A stretch of 64,000 nucleotides of DNA from CAWUEZ02 sp963921355. GTDB taxonomy: Bacteria; Pseudomonadota; Alphaproteobacteria; Thalassobaculales; Thalassobaculaceae. This document shows, piece after piece, positions 8,002-15,009 of this stretch; the stretch's first letter is position 1; each line of letters begins with the position of its first letter. The notes under the pieces were generated by a model. That model worked only from the letters and a program-made list of their open reading frames with translations, did not search any database and was not told the DNA's origin. The DNA lies in the NCBI GenBank assembly GCA_963921355.3, contig OZ001190.1:2170001-2234000 (forward strand), given 5' to 3'. Position numbers and translations under genes: made by a program.

Positions 8002-9353
8002 CACACCACCCAGTCCAGGTTTCGTTTCGGCAGATCCTTGCTCCCGCCGGCGACGCGCACCCGCTCCAGGCCAAGGGCGAGATAGCGAAAGGCGTCCGCC
8101 GGATGGGATGCCCAGTCGTGAAGCGGCGCCGGTTTCAGGGTCTTCAGCGCAGCATCCCATTCGGCCCGGTACTCGCGGAGCGCCGCGATGCCGTGGGCAC
8201 AGCGCATCCTGTCGAACCAGCAGCGCGACAGGACGGCGCGCACGGCGGCGATCCCGTCCGCGACCCGACGCTGGGGCACCACGTGAATGTCGCCGAGCCC
8301 GAGGCCGCGCATGATCTCCTTGCGGCTCTTGGCGGCACTCAGGTCGGTGACCTCGACATCGTGCGGCAGGATGTGGGTGCCATAGCGGTAGCCCTTCTCA
8401 CCCAGCACCCCGGCGTAGTGATCCAGCCCCACGCCCGACGCCGAGTAGAAATCGATCAGCCGGATCTCGCGGCCGACAAGCTGGAAGAACCAGATCGAGG
8501 TATGGTCGCTGCGCCCGAGGTCCCAGGCGGTGTGCACCAGAGCCGACTTGTCCAGCGGCACACCGCAGACCCGGCCCTGCTGGTCCGCTTCCGACATCTC
8601 GAGCGCGTAGTACGCCCCCAGAACGGCAGCGTCGAACGAGCAGTGGTATTCCTGGCGGAACAGGGCGCGGCCCAGCTCGCGTCCGTATTCCCGGACGTAT
8701 TCCTTTTCCTCGGCTTCAAGCTGGCCGGTGGTGAACACCTCTGTCTTGCTCGCCGGCAGCAGTTCGGCGAACCAGTCCGGATCGTCACACGCGGCGTCAT
8801 AGGTTATGCGGCCGTGGTTGTTGCCGCGCGGGGTGTAGTTGAACAGCGCCCAGCCGCCGTTCTCCAGCAGGATCGGCCGGATGAACCCCCAGGACCGGGG
8901 ATCGGCCAGGGCCCATTCCGAGAACGTGACCCCAACCGGTGGCGCGCCGATCAGGCTGTCGTAACTGTCCGACCCGACCACCTGCCAGGTGGAGCCGTTC
9001 AGGAACCGGATCATCATCTCCTGGTCGCGGGTGGTCTCGCGCACCGCCTTGGGAAAGGCTTCGTCGATCCGGCGGCGGCCGGTATGCGGGTTGATGGCGT
9101 CCCAGATCGCCTTACGGGCCTGGCTCGCCTTGGGGAGGAGGTGCCAGTAGTTTCCGACCCGGCCGAACGCGGCGACGCTGGCCCAGCGCAGGCAGAACTC
9201 GTCCTTGCCGGCGCGGCGGTGCCAGACCGCCACCGCGCGGCGCCCGCCGCGTTCGAGGTAGCGCCAGACGGCCCGCTGATAGGGCCGTGGCCGCCAGCCG
9301 TCAGCCGGGAGCCGGACCGTCGTCGCCGGATCCAGTTTCTGCGGCGTCGTCAT
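8001..9353 (-). CDS. terL: Terminase large subunit
   Basis: About 450 residues from ATG 9351-9353; a GTG at 9369-9371 is a possible alternative. The packaging ATPase has a deviant Walker A, VWHRRAGKDEF, near residue 40, a Walker B-like GVTFSEWA, and a coupling segment FNYTPRGNNHGR. The C-terminal nuclease domain shows AWDLGRSDHTSIWFF, the first acidic metal site of the RNase H-like fold, then HVVPQRRVADGIAAVR and HPADAFRYLALGL, the last acidic site. It cleaves and pumps phage DNA into the prohead through the portal. It overlaps the small-subunit gene upstream, the usual arrangement. No lesion is visible. Confidence 0.9.
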   Translation of the reverse strand: MTTPQKLDPATTVRLPADGWRPRPYQRAVWRYLERGGRRAVAVWHRRAGKDEFCLRWASVAAFGRVGNYWHLLPKASQARKAIWDAINPHTGRRRIDEAFPKAVRETTRDQEMMIRFLNGSTWQVVGSDSYDSLIGAPPVGVTFSEWALADPRSWGFIRPILLENGGWALFNYTPRGNNHGRITYDAACDDPDWFAELLPASKTEVFTTGQLEAEEKEYVREYGRELGRALFRQEYHCSFDAAVLGAYYALEMSEADQQGRVCGVPLDKSALVHTAWDLGRSDHTSIWFFQLVGREIRLIDFYSASGVGLDHYAGVLGEKGYRYGTHILPHDVEVTDLSAAKSRKEIMRGLGLGDIHVVPQRRVADGIAAVRAVLSRCWFDRMRCAHGIAALREYRAEWDAALKTLKPAPLHDWASHPADAFRYLALGLERVRVAGGSKDLPKRNLDWVV

Positions 9354-9738
9354 CGCCCAGGTCTTCGTCACATAGCCTCACGATCTGGACGGTGATGCCG
9401 GCATCCGGCCGGTCCGGCTGAAACCGCGTAACAAGCCATTTCCGGGCGTCGATTCGGAGCCGGTCCCGCTGCACCGTGTCGCCCCAACCGTCCCGTCCGC
9501 CCGGGCCGTCGGCGATATCGAGCATCTCGTCGGCGATCGCTTCGGCGGCGGCGCACCGGGCGCGGCGATAGGCCTCGGCGAAATCCGGATAGCGGTCAAT
9601 CCAAGCGAACACCGTTCGATAGCGCGGCATGCTCGGATGCCGGCAGATCGATTTCAGGGTCTCGCCGGCGACGAGACGGCCGCAGATCTCGCCGGCGACC
9701 CTCTTGCCGAAGCTCGTTTTCCGCCCCTTGGCAGCCAT
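9301..9738 (-). CDS. terS: Terminase small subunit (Sf6-like)
   Basis: 145 residues from ATG 9736-9738. The N-terminal MAAKGRKTSFGKRVAGEICG leads into a helix-turn-helix (LVAGETLKSICRHPSMPRY, VFAWIDRYPDFAEAYRRA), the DNA-recognition fold of Sf6-type small terminases. A linker AEAIADEMLDIADG and an acidic tail follow. It would bind the pac/cos site and present DNA to the large subunit. It is the most upstream gene of the late operon visible here; the prophage appears to end or be interrupted just upstream. Confidence 0.8.
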   Translation of the reverse strand: MAAKGRKTSFGKRVAGEICGRLVAGETLKSICRHPSMPRYRTVFAWIDRYPDFAEAYRRARCAAAEAIADEMLDIADGPGGRDGWGDTVQRDRLRIDARKWLVTRFQPDRPDAGITVQIVRLCDEDLGDDDAAETGSGDDGPAPG

Positions 9739-9840
9739 GCGCGCCCTCCCGCCCCTACGCTGCACCGGCAAGCTCGCGTTCGGTTGGTGTCATCGATCGT
9801 TTGGAGGGTCCGAAGCCGCGGCGGGACTGGGATAGACCCA

Positions 9841-9911
9841 GGCGCAACGCTCCGTGATGCCGGGATACTGCGCTCAAGCCCCCCAACCGTCAATTTCGGT
9901 TCCGGAGTGGA
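9841..9911. repeat. 71-bp direct repeat, copy A (copy B at 11294-11364)
   Basis: The segment starting GGCGCAACGCTCCGTGATGC recurs almost unchanged at 11294-11364, where it lies just downstream of the intact PAS-LuxR gene. Together with the remnant at 10090-10173 it shows that the 3' region of that regulator locus is present twice, in the same orientation, on either side of the nucleotidyltransferase gene. Confidence 0.85.
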
Positions 9912-9944
9912 AGGCCCAGAGGACAAGCCACACACTACGCGTAT

Positions 9945-10052
9945 CCCCGGCCCCGGACTGGATCCGGGGCCGGGGCCTAGACCAGGGCGCCTGGAGCGCT
10001 CCCGGTGATGTTCCAGCACGTCTATCTCTAGGCCCCGGGTCAACCCCGGATT
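9945..10052. repeat. CCCCGGAT-type palindromes inserted in the duplicated luxR flank
   Basis: Two copies of the palindrome family: 9945-9975, with extended arms CCCCGGCCCCGG / CCGGGGCCGGGG, and 10034-10052 with core ATTTAAT. They lie in the 178 bp that separates repeat copy A from the LuxR remnant. The intact locus has only a few bases at that position, so this repeat block was inserted after the duplication. No gene is seen in 9739-10089. Confidence 0.7.
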
Positions 10053-10089
10053 TAATCCGGGGCGGGGATACGGGAGAGGAGACCGAAGC

Positions 10090-10173
10090 TCGTCACCCCT
10101 CGTCGGGCAGCAGGGCAATCGCCATTGTGCGGTTCTTAACGCCGAGCGCCTTGAGGATCGCCGAGACATGCAG
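10090..10173 (-). pseudogene. Remnant of a second PAS-LuxR gene (last 28 codons)
   Basis: The reverse strand reads LHVSAILKALGVKNRTMAIA then LLPDEG and a stop. It differs from the C-terminus of the intact regulator (11375-12247) by one residue (Ile for Val), with several silent changes. It is the DNA-binding end of a LuxR-type helix-turn-helix. The rest of this paralogue is gone; immediately upstream (from 10174) lies the palindrome/nucleotidyltransferase block. This marks the left edge of a replacement or insertion. Confidence 0.85.
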
Positions 10174-10180
10174 AACGACT

Positions 10181-10254
10181 TACCACGCAAAAAATTTATT
10201 GCGTGGTACATGTCTCTTGATTATCATACCACGCAGTAATTTTTTTGCGTGGTA
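10181..10254. promoter_or_regulatory. Twin 28-bp AT-rich palindromes
   Basis: Palindrome 1 is 10181-10208: arms TACCACGCAA / TTGCGTGGTA, 10 bp perfect, 8-bp A/T loop. Palindrome 2 is 10227-10254, with the same arms except one base. They are in direct orientation, 46 bp from start to start, and the second ends 16 bp before the ATG of the nucleotidyltransferase gene. They could be paired operators for autoregulation, or hairpins in the 5' leader. No similar sequence was noticed elsewhere in the window. Confidence 0.65.
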
Positions 10255-10270
10255 CAAGCGCCCGAACCGT

Positions 10271-11287
10271 ATGTTCCGACGCCATTCTCCAACGGCACTC
10301 GCCGCCTATCACGACCTGGTCTCGCTGCTGCTCGACGACACCGTGTCCGATATCCGCGGCAAGCCGACACGCCGCCAGCGCGGGAACCGCGCCTATTGGT
10401 ACGACCGCTACCGGATCGGCGGTAACATGGTGGAACGCTATCTCGGAGAAGACACCGAGGCCCTGCGTCAACGGATCGACCGCCACGCCGAGTTGCAGGC
10501 CCAACGGGACGAACGCCGGCGCGAACGGACGCGTTTGGTTCGCCTGCTGCGGGGGGAACGACTCCTCGGCATGGACGGCGCCACCGGCAGCCTGATCGCC
10601 GCCATGGCAAGGGTTGGTGTCTTTCGTCTCGGCGGCTTACTCGTCGGCACCCACGCCTTTCGGATCTACGAAGGCGAACTCGGCCTGCGTCTGACCTTCG
10701 ATCAGTCGGCCATGACCAATGACATCGACATCGCCAGCTTCGAAAAGCTGTCCCTGGTCCTTGGCGAGTTAGTGCTGCCGTCGATCGACGAAACCCTCAG
10801 CGGATTCTCGTTCGAGGCCGTGCCCAGTCTGGACGCTGGCCGGGTCTGGCGGTGGCGGCAAAGCAGGGGCGAAGCGCTCGTCGAGTTCCTGACACCGTCC
10901 TTCGACGACCGCGAAGATCTGAGAGAACTGGCTGCCCTCGGCGTCGCGGCGCAGTCGCTGCACTATCTGAACTACCTGATTGCCGACCCGATGCCCGCCG
11001 CCGCGGTCTATCGCGACGGCATTCTGGTTCATGTGCCGAGACCGGAACGCTTTGCCATTCACAAGCTGATCGTCGCCGACCGCCGCCGCGAAGGCCCAGA
11101 AAGCCTGAAAGCCCGAAAGGACCGGCTGCAGGCCGAAATCCTGGTCGAAATCCTTGCCGAGGACCGCCCCGGCGACTTGTTGGAAGCCTACGAGAATGCC
11201 CTGTCTCGGGGGCCCCGTTGGCGCGAACGGCTGACCCGCAGTCTGGGCCGTTCTCCGGAAGCATCAGCCACCCTGCAGCGCCTCTGA
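10271..11287 (+). CDS. GSU2403-family nucleotidyltransferase-fold protein (NTP_transf_8-like)
   Basis: 338 residues from ATG 10271, without a clear Shine-Dalgarno. The N-terminal third is a basic helical region (MFRRHSPTALAAYHDLVSLL; KPTRRQRGNRAYWYDRYRI; coiled-coil HAELQAQRDERRRERTRL). The nucleotidyltransferase core follows: a glycine element LGGLLVGTHAFRIYEG and then TNDIDIA, the two-aspartate metal motif of Pol-beta-like transferases. The C-terminus has AIHKLIVADRRREGPESLKA, reminiscent of toxin-type nucleotidyltransferases (AbiEii-like). Substrate is unknown. It lies alone, inserted into a duplicated regulator locus behind twin palindromes, which suggests mobility. No antitoxin-like partner is visible. 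Confidence 0.7.
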   Translation: MFRRHSPTALAAYHDLVSLLLDDTVSDIRGKPTRRQRGNRAYWYDRYRIGGNMVERYLGEDTEALRQRIDRHAELQAQRDERRRERTRLVRLLRGERLLGMDGATGSLIAAMARVGVFRLGGLLVGTHAFRIYEGELGLRLTFDQSAMTNDIDIASFEKLSLVLGELVLPSIDETLSGFSFEAVPSLDAGRVWRWRQSRGEALVEFLTPSFDDREDLRELAALGVAAQSLHYLNYLIADPMPAAAVYRDGILVHVPRPERFAIHKLIVADRRREGPESLKARKDRLQAEILVEILAEDRPGDLLEAYENALSRGPRWRERLTRSLGRSPEASATLQRL

Positions 11288-11293
11288 ACGGCG

Positions 11294-11364
11294 GGCGCAA
11301 CGCTCCGTGATGCCCGGATACTGCGTCCAAGCCCCCCGACCGTCAATTTCGGTTCCGGAGTGGA
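11294..11364. repeat. 71-bp direct repeat, copy B
   Basis: Partner of 9841-9911, lying immediately downstream of the intact LuxR-type gene and six bases after the stop of the nucleotidyltransferase gene. The right edge of the foreign segment therefore falls at about 11288-11293. Confidence 0.85.
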
Positions 11365-11374
11365 GGGTGGCTCA

Positions 11375-12247
11375 TCACCCTTCGTCGGGCAGCAGGGCGA
11401 CGGCCATGGTGCGGTTCTTCACGCCGAGCGCCTTGAGGATCGCCGAGACGTGCAGCTTGACCGTGCCCTCGCGGATCCCGAGGGTCGCGGCGATGTCGCG
11501 GTTCGACTGGCCCTGCTTGATCAGTTGCAGCACCTCGCGCTGGCGTCGCGACAGGGCGGCCAGCGCCTCCGGCTCCTCGGGCGCGGCATCGGCCTCCCCC
11601 TGGCCGGCAACGGTGAGATCCCGGGCGGCGTCGAACGCCTTGGCGAAGGTGCGAAAGGCGTCGACGGCATCGCGGACCACGGCATTGCCGCCGATCCGGT
11701 CGAGCCGGGCCATGGCGGCCGACAGGTGCGCGAAGGGCTGGCTGATGTCCTGGGCGGCGATCGCCGCCAGGCGATTGCCCGAGATCTCGTCCTGACGGGC
11801 CCGCGAGATCGCCCGCTCGAGCGCGTCCAGCGCCTCACGCCGGTCGGTCACGTCGAGCGCGACCCCGTCCCAGATCACCGTCCCGTCGTCCTGGCGTTTA
11901 GGGTGGCCGATCGAGCGCACCCAGCAGTGGCTGCCGTCGGGCCGCAGCACCCGGACTTCCTCGTCCAGCATCTCCAGGGTCTCGGCCGAGCGCTCCAGCG
12001 CCGCGACGAAGCGCTCGCGATCCGGTTCCGGCAGCCACTCATGGCGCACGCCGTCGGCGTGCATCAAAGCGTCGGGATCCAGCCCGAAGGTCTCCGCAAC
12101 CCCCGGACTGACATAGCTGTAGCTGTATTTCCCGTCGGCTGAGCGCACCCGCTGCATGGTGTGGCCGGGGAAATTGCCCTGCAGGTAGGCGGCGAACCGG
12201 CGGGCGTCGAGCCCGTCATCGGGCGTCAAAGGTGAATCGTCATTCAT
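11375..12247 (-). CDS. PAS-domain LuxR-family transcriptional regulator
   Basis: 290 residues. A PAS fold (about 25-135: YSYVSPGVAETFGLDPDALM, HCWVRSIGHPKRQDDGTVIW, ALDVTDRREA) is followed by a helical linker and a C-terminal LuxR/FixJ helix-turn-helix (LSRRQREVLQLIKQGQSNRD, then LGIREGTVKLHVSAIL). It is divergently oriented from the BKACE-TRAP operon and separated by a 163-bp AT-rich region with inverted repeats, so it probably controls that operon. The PAS domain may sense a ligand or a partner kinase; there is no receiver domain. Its 3' end is duplicated at 10090-10173. Confidence 0.85.
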   Translation of the reverse strand: MNDDSPLTPDDGLDARRFAAYLQGNFPGHTMQRVRSADGKYSYSYVSPGVAETFGLDPDALMHADGVRHEWLPEPDRERFVAALERSAETLEMLDEEVRVLRPDGSHCWVRSIGHPKRQDDGTVIWDGVALDVTDRREALDALERAISRARQDEISGNRLAAIAAQDISQPFAHLSAAMARLDRIGGNAVVRDAVDAFRTFAKAFDAARDLTVAGQGEADAAPEEPEALAALSRRQREVLQLIKQGQSNRDIAATLGIREGTVKLHVSAILKALGVKNRTMAVALLPDEG

Positions 12248-12346
12248 ATAACTTTCGATATATCAGATAGCGCATTTGTCAACAGAATCCGAAAATTCTG
12301 CTTGGAATCAGCAGATTTTTGGAGTTCATATGGCCCAAAGTTATAT
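12246..12346. promoter_or_regulatory. Divergent promoter region with inverted ATATAACTTT sites
   Basis: The AT-rich gap between the LuxR-type gene and the BKACE operon carries ATATAACTTT at 12246-12255, next to the regulator start, and its inverse AAAGTTATAT at 12337-12346. Both adjoin further ATATC/GATAT-like bases. A smaller inverted repeat, CAGAAT / ATTCTG, lies at 12283-12300. This arrangement fits an autoregulating divergent regulator, but the binding protein is inferred. Confidence 0.5.
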
Positions 12347-12410
12347 ATCGGCTGACCCAACAAGACCGCGGCCCGCACCGCGGCAGCGCCGAAAACCCAG
12401 GGAAGGGAAG

Positions 12411-13307
12411 GTGGACAAGATCATCATCGAGGCCCGGGTGAACGAGCTCGCGCCACGCGACGAGAACCCGAACGTGCCGTTTCTGCCGGCCGAGATCGCC
12501 GCCGATGCCAAGGCCTGTTTCGATGCGGGCGCGTCGATCCTGCACTATCACGGCCGGACCGCCGACGGCGCCCCGAGCCACGACCCCGAGTTCTATCTCG
12601 AGACCAATCGCCGGGTGCGCGACCTCTGCCCGATCCTGATCCACCCGACGCTCGGCTACGTCGCCCACGACGCCGACGCCATGGGCCGGTTCGCGGCGGT
12701 CGAGGAAATGATGAAGGACGCCAAGACGGCGCCGGACTTCGCGCCGATGGGTGTCGGCTCGGTCAATGTCGACTGGTGGGACCCGACGGCCGAGCGGTTC
12801 ACCACCACCGACCTGATCTACAAGAACTCGACCGAGACGCTGATGCACTTCGCCGACCGCATCAAGCACCACGGCCTCAAGCAGTACCTGGTGTCCTGGA
12901 ACGTCTCGTTCACCCGCCAGATCGAGGCGTTTATGAAGATGGGCGTGATCCCCGAGCCGGCCTATGTTTGCTTCTGCCTGACCGACGGCATCATGCTGGC
13001 CGGCCATCCCGGCACCCCCGAAGGTGTGGATGCCCACATCGCCTTTCTGCCGAAGGACCGCCGCATGGTTTGGACGGTGGTCAACTACAAGGGCAACCTG
13101 CTGCTGCTGACCGAGAAGATCATCGAGGCCGGCGGCCACATCTCGATCGGCCTCGGCGACTACCCCTATACCGAGTTCGGCCAGCCGACGAGCGCCGACA
13201 TCATCGCCAAGGTCGTCGCCCAGGCGCGCGCGCTGGGACGCGAGCCGGCCACCGTCGAAGAAACCCGCGAAATCCTCGAGATGACCCCGGTGCGGATCGC
13301 CGCCTGA
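12411..13307 (+). CDS. BKACE-family beta-keto acid cleavage enzyme
   Basis: 298 residues from GTG 12411 (VDKIIIEARVNELAPRDENP), with GGAAGGGA just upstream. An in-frame ATG at 12330 would add a Pro/Arg-rich leader, less likely. BKACE (DUF849, Kce-like) enzymes are zinc-dependent TIM barrels that condense a beta-keto acid with acetyl-CoA and cleave it to acetoacetate and an acyl-CoA. Seen here: the ILHYHGR zinc-ligand pair, MGVGSVNVDWWD, CFCLTDGIMLAGHPGTPEGV, and GGHISIGLGDYPYTEFGQPT near the C-terminus, the usual CoA-site end. It heads an operon with a TRAP transporter and carbon-chain-cleaving enzymes, so its substrate is probably an imported carboxylic acid. The exact substrate cannot be read from sequence. 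Confidence 0.85.
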   Translation: MDKIIIEARVNELAPRDENPNVPFLPAEIAADAKACFDAGASILHYHGRTADGAPSHDPEFYLETNRRVRDLCPILIHPTLGYVAHDADAMGRFAAVEEMMKDAKTAPDFAPMGVGSVNVDWWDPTAERFTTTDLIYKNSTETLMHFADRIKHHGLKQYLVSWNVSFTRQIEAFMKMGVIPEPAYVCFCLTDGIMLAGHPGTPEGVDAHIAFLPKDRRMVWTVVNYKGNLLLLTEKIIEAGGHISIGLGDYPYTEFGQPTSADIIAKVVAQARALGREPATVEETREILEMTPVRIAA

Positions 13308-13373
13308 CCGGCGACCGTCAACCCACGACGACAAGAATCCACGACGACAAGAACCCACGAGAGGGAGGACACC

Positions 13374-14387
13374 ATGACCCTGAAAACACTGCTTACATCC
13401 GTCGCCGCCGGCGCGTTCGGGCTCGCGCTGGCGACCTCGGCATCGGCCGAAAGCTTCAAGATGCAGACGTTCCTCGGCGCCAGCGCGGCGACCACCAAGG
13501 CCTTCGAGGCCATTGCCGCCAAGCTGAAGGCCGACACCAACGGCGAAGTCGACATCACCGTCCTGCCCGGCAAGGCGGTGGTCGGCGCGACCGAGACCAT
13601 CGACGCGATCCAGAGCGGGGTGCTCGACGGCCAGTACACGGCACCGACCTATTTCGCCGGCAAGGACCCGGCGATGGCGGTGCTCGGCGATACGCTGGCG
13701 GCCTATCCCGACAGTGCGGCGCGCGACCAGTGGTTCACCGACGGCGGTGGGCTGGCGCTGGCCCGCAAGCTCTACGCCAAGTACGACCTGCACTTCATCT
13801 GCCCGATCTACTGGCCGCCGGAGCAGATCCCATCGACCAAGCCGATCCGCACCGTCGCCGACTTCAAGGGCCTGAAGATGCGCGCCCCCGGCGGCCTGCC
13901 CTCGGATCTGCTGACCCGCGCCGGTGCCTCGCTGGTCACCATGGGCGTCGGCGACTCCGTCAACGCGCTTGAAACCGGCGTCCTGGACGCGACCGACCTG
14001 GCCAATATCGGCCTGAACGTGGCGCTGGGCATGCACAACAAGGCGAAGTACTCGATCCTCGCCCGCCACTCGATGGCGGTGACCGAGATGTCGGTCTCCA
14101 CCTCGAAGTGGAACGGGTTGTCGGACGACGCCAAAGCCAAGTTCGAGGCGGCCTGTCAGGCCCTGTCCGCCGAACTGCGCACGACCCTGACCGCCCAGGA
14201 CGCGGATGCGACCAAGAAGGCGACCGGTGAGCTCGGCGTGACGATCATCGAGTTCGGCGATGCCGAAGCCGCCACCTTCCGCTCGATGCTGGTCGACGTC
14301 TGGGCCGACTGGGCCAAGAAAAGCGGTGAGGCTGCCGAGATCATCGACAGCCACAAGGCCTACATGAAGTCAAAGGGCCTCCTGTAG
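13374..14387 (+). CDS. TRAP transporter substrate-binding protein (DctP type)
   Basis: 337 residues with a Sec signal peptide (MTLKTLLTSVAAGAFGLALA, cleavage after SASA). The mature part has TRAP binding-protein features: VDITVLPGKAVVGATETIDA, a GVLDGQYTAPTYFAG segment, FKGLKMRAPGGLPSDLLTRA with the family arginine that contacts the substrate carboxylate, and NALETGVLDATDLAN. It would bind an organic acid in the periplasm and hand it to the DctQM proteins encoded next. A good ribosome site (GAGGGAGG) precedes the ATG. Confidence 0.9.
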   Translation: MTLKTLLTSVAAGAFGLALATSASAESFKMQTFLGASAATTKAFEAIAAKLKADTNGEVDITVLPGKAVVGATETIDAIQSGVLDGQYTAPTYFAGKDPAMAVLGDTLAAYPDSAARDQWFTDGGGLALARKLYAKYDLHFICPIYWPPEQIPSTKPIRTVADFKGLKMRAPGGLPSDLLTRAGASLVTMGVGDSVNALETGVLDATDLANIGLNVALGMHNKAKYSILARHSMAVTEMSVSTSKWNGLSDDAKAKFEAACQALSAELRTTLTAQDADATKKATGELGVTIIEFGDAEAATFRSMLVDVWADWAKKSGEAAEIIDSHKAYMKSKGLL

Positions 14388-14496
14388 ACCCACGCGGTAA
14401 CGGTGCCGGGTCCCGAAGCGGCCCCGGCACCGGACTTCGGAACCCATCTGGCGCGCCGGTTGCGACGCGCTGCGTGCCGCCACGAGAGGGCTTGCC

Positions 14497-15009
14497 GTGC
14501 GACATCTGGACTCCATGGCCCTGGGGCTCGGCCGCCTCCTCGCCTTGGGCTTCCTGCTGATCGCCCTGATGATGGGGGTCGAGATCATCCTGCGCTACGT
14601 GTTCGACGCGCCGACGATCTGGGCGCACGAGATCGCCGGAGTGATCGCCGCCGTCGCCTTCGTCTTCGGCGGCGCCTACTGCATGGCGGAAGACAGCCAT
14701 ATGCGCATCGACCTGCTGTCGGCACGGGCGACCGGCCGCACCCGCCAGATGCTGCGGCTGGTCAGCCTCACGGCCGGCGCGGTGTATCTCGCCGGCATGG
14801 CCTATGGCGGGTACATCATGGTGCAGAAGTCGGCCTTCCGCTTCATGCCCGACGGCACCTGGATGCCGGAACGCTCGGGCAGTTCCTGGAACACGCCCGC
14901 CCCCGCCCTGGTCAAGGTCGCGCTGTTCGTCGGCGCCATCCTGTTCCTCCTGATCGTGGTTCGCCAGCTTCTCGCCTGGCGCCTGCGCGATGGCACCCGG
15001 ACCGACTGA
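14497..15009 (+). CDS. TRAP transporter small membrane subunit (DctQ type)
   Basis: 170 residues from GTG 14497, preceded by GAGAGGG. Four hydrophobic helices are visible (RLLALGFLLIALMMGVEIIL; IAGVIAAVAFVFGGAYCMA; VSLTAGAVYLAGMAYGGYIM; VKVALFVGAILFLLIVV). The HMRIDLLSARAT segment between helices 2 and 3 is the DctQ hallmark. Its stop shares a base with the start of the large subunit (TGATG), so the two are coupled. Confidence 0.9.
   Translation: MRHLDSMALGLGRLLALGFLLIALMMGVEIILRYVFDAPTIWAHEIAGVIAAVAFVFGGAYCMAEDSHMRIDLLSARATGRTRQMLRLVSLTAGAVYLAGMAYGGYIMVQKSAFRFMPDGTWMPERSGSSWNTPAPALVKVALFVGAILFLLIVVRQLLAWRLRDGTRTD

Noticed and set aside
1..9738. Gene transfer agent head cluster
   Set aside because: The order and families (SU10-type capsid, scaffold, adaptor, no prohead protease) do not match the alphaproteobacterial GTA cluster.
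12279..14354. A 691-codon open frame on the reverse strand
   Set aside because: It is antisense to the BKACE and DctP genes, which have clear families; high GC creates such long open frames. The same holds for other long antisense frames across the window.
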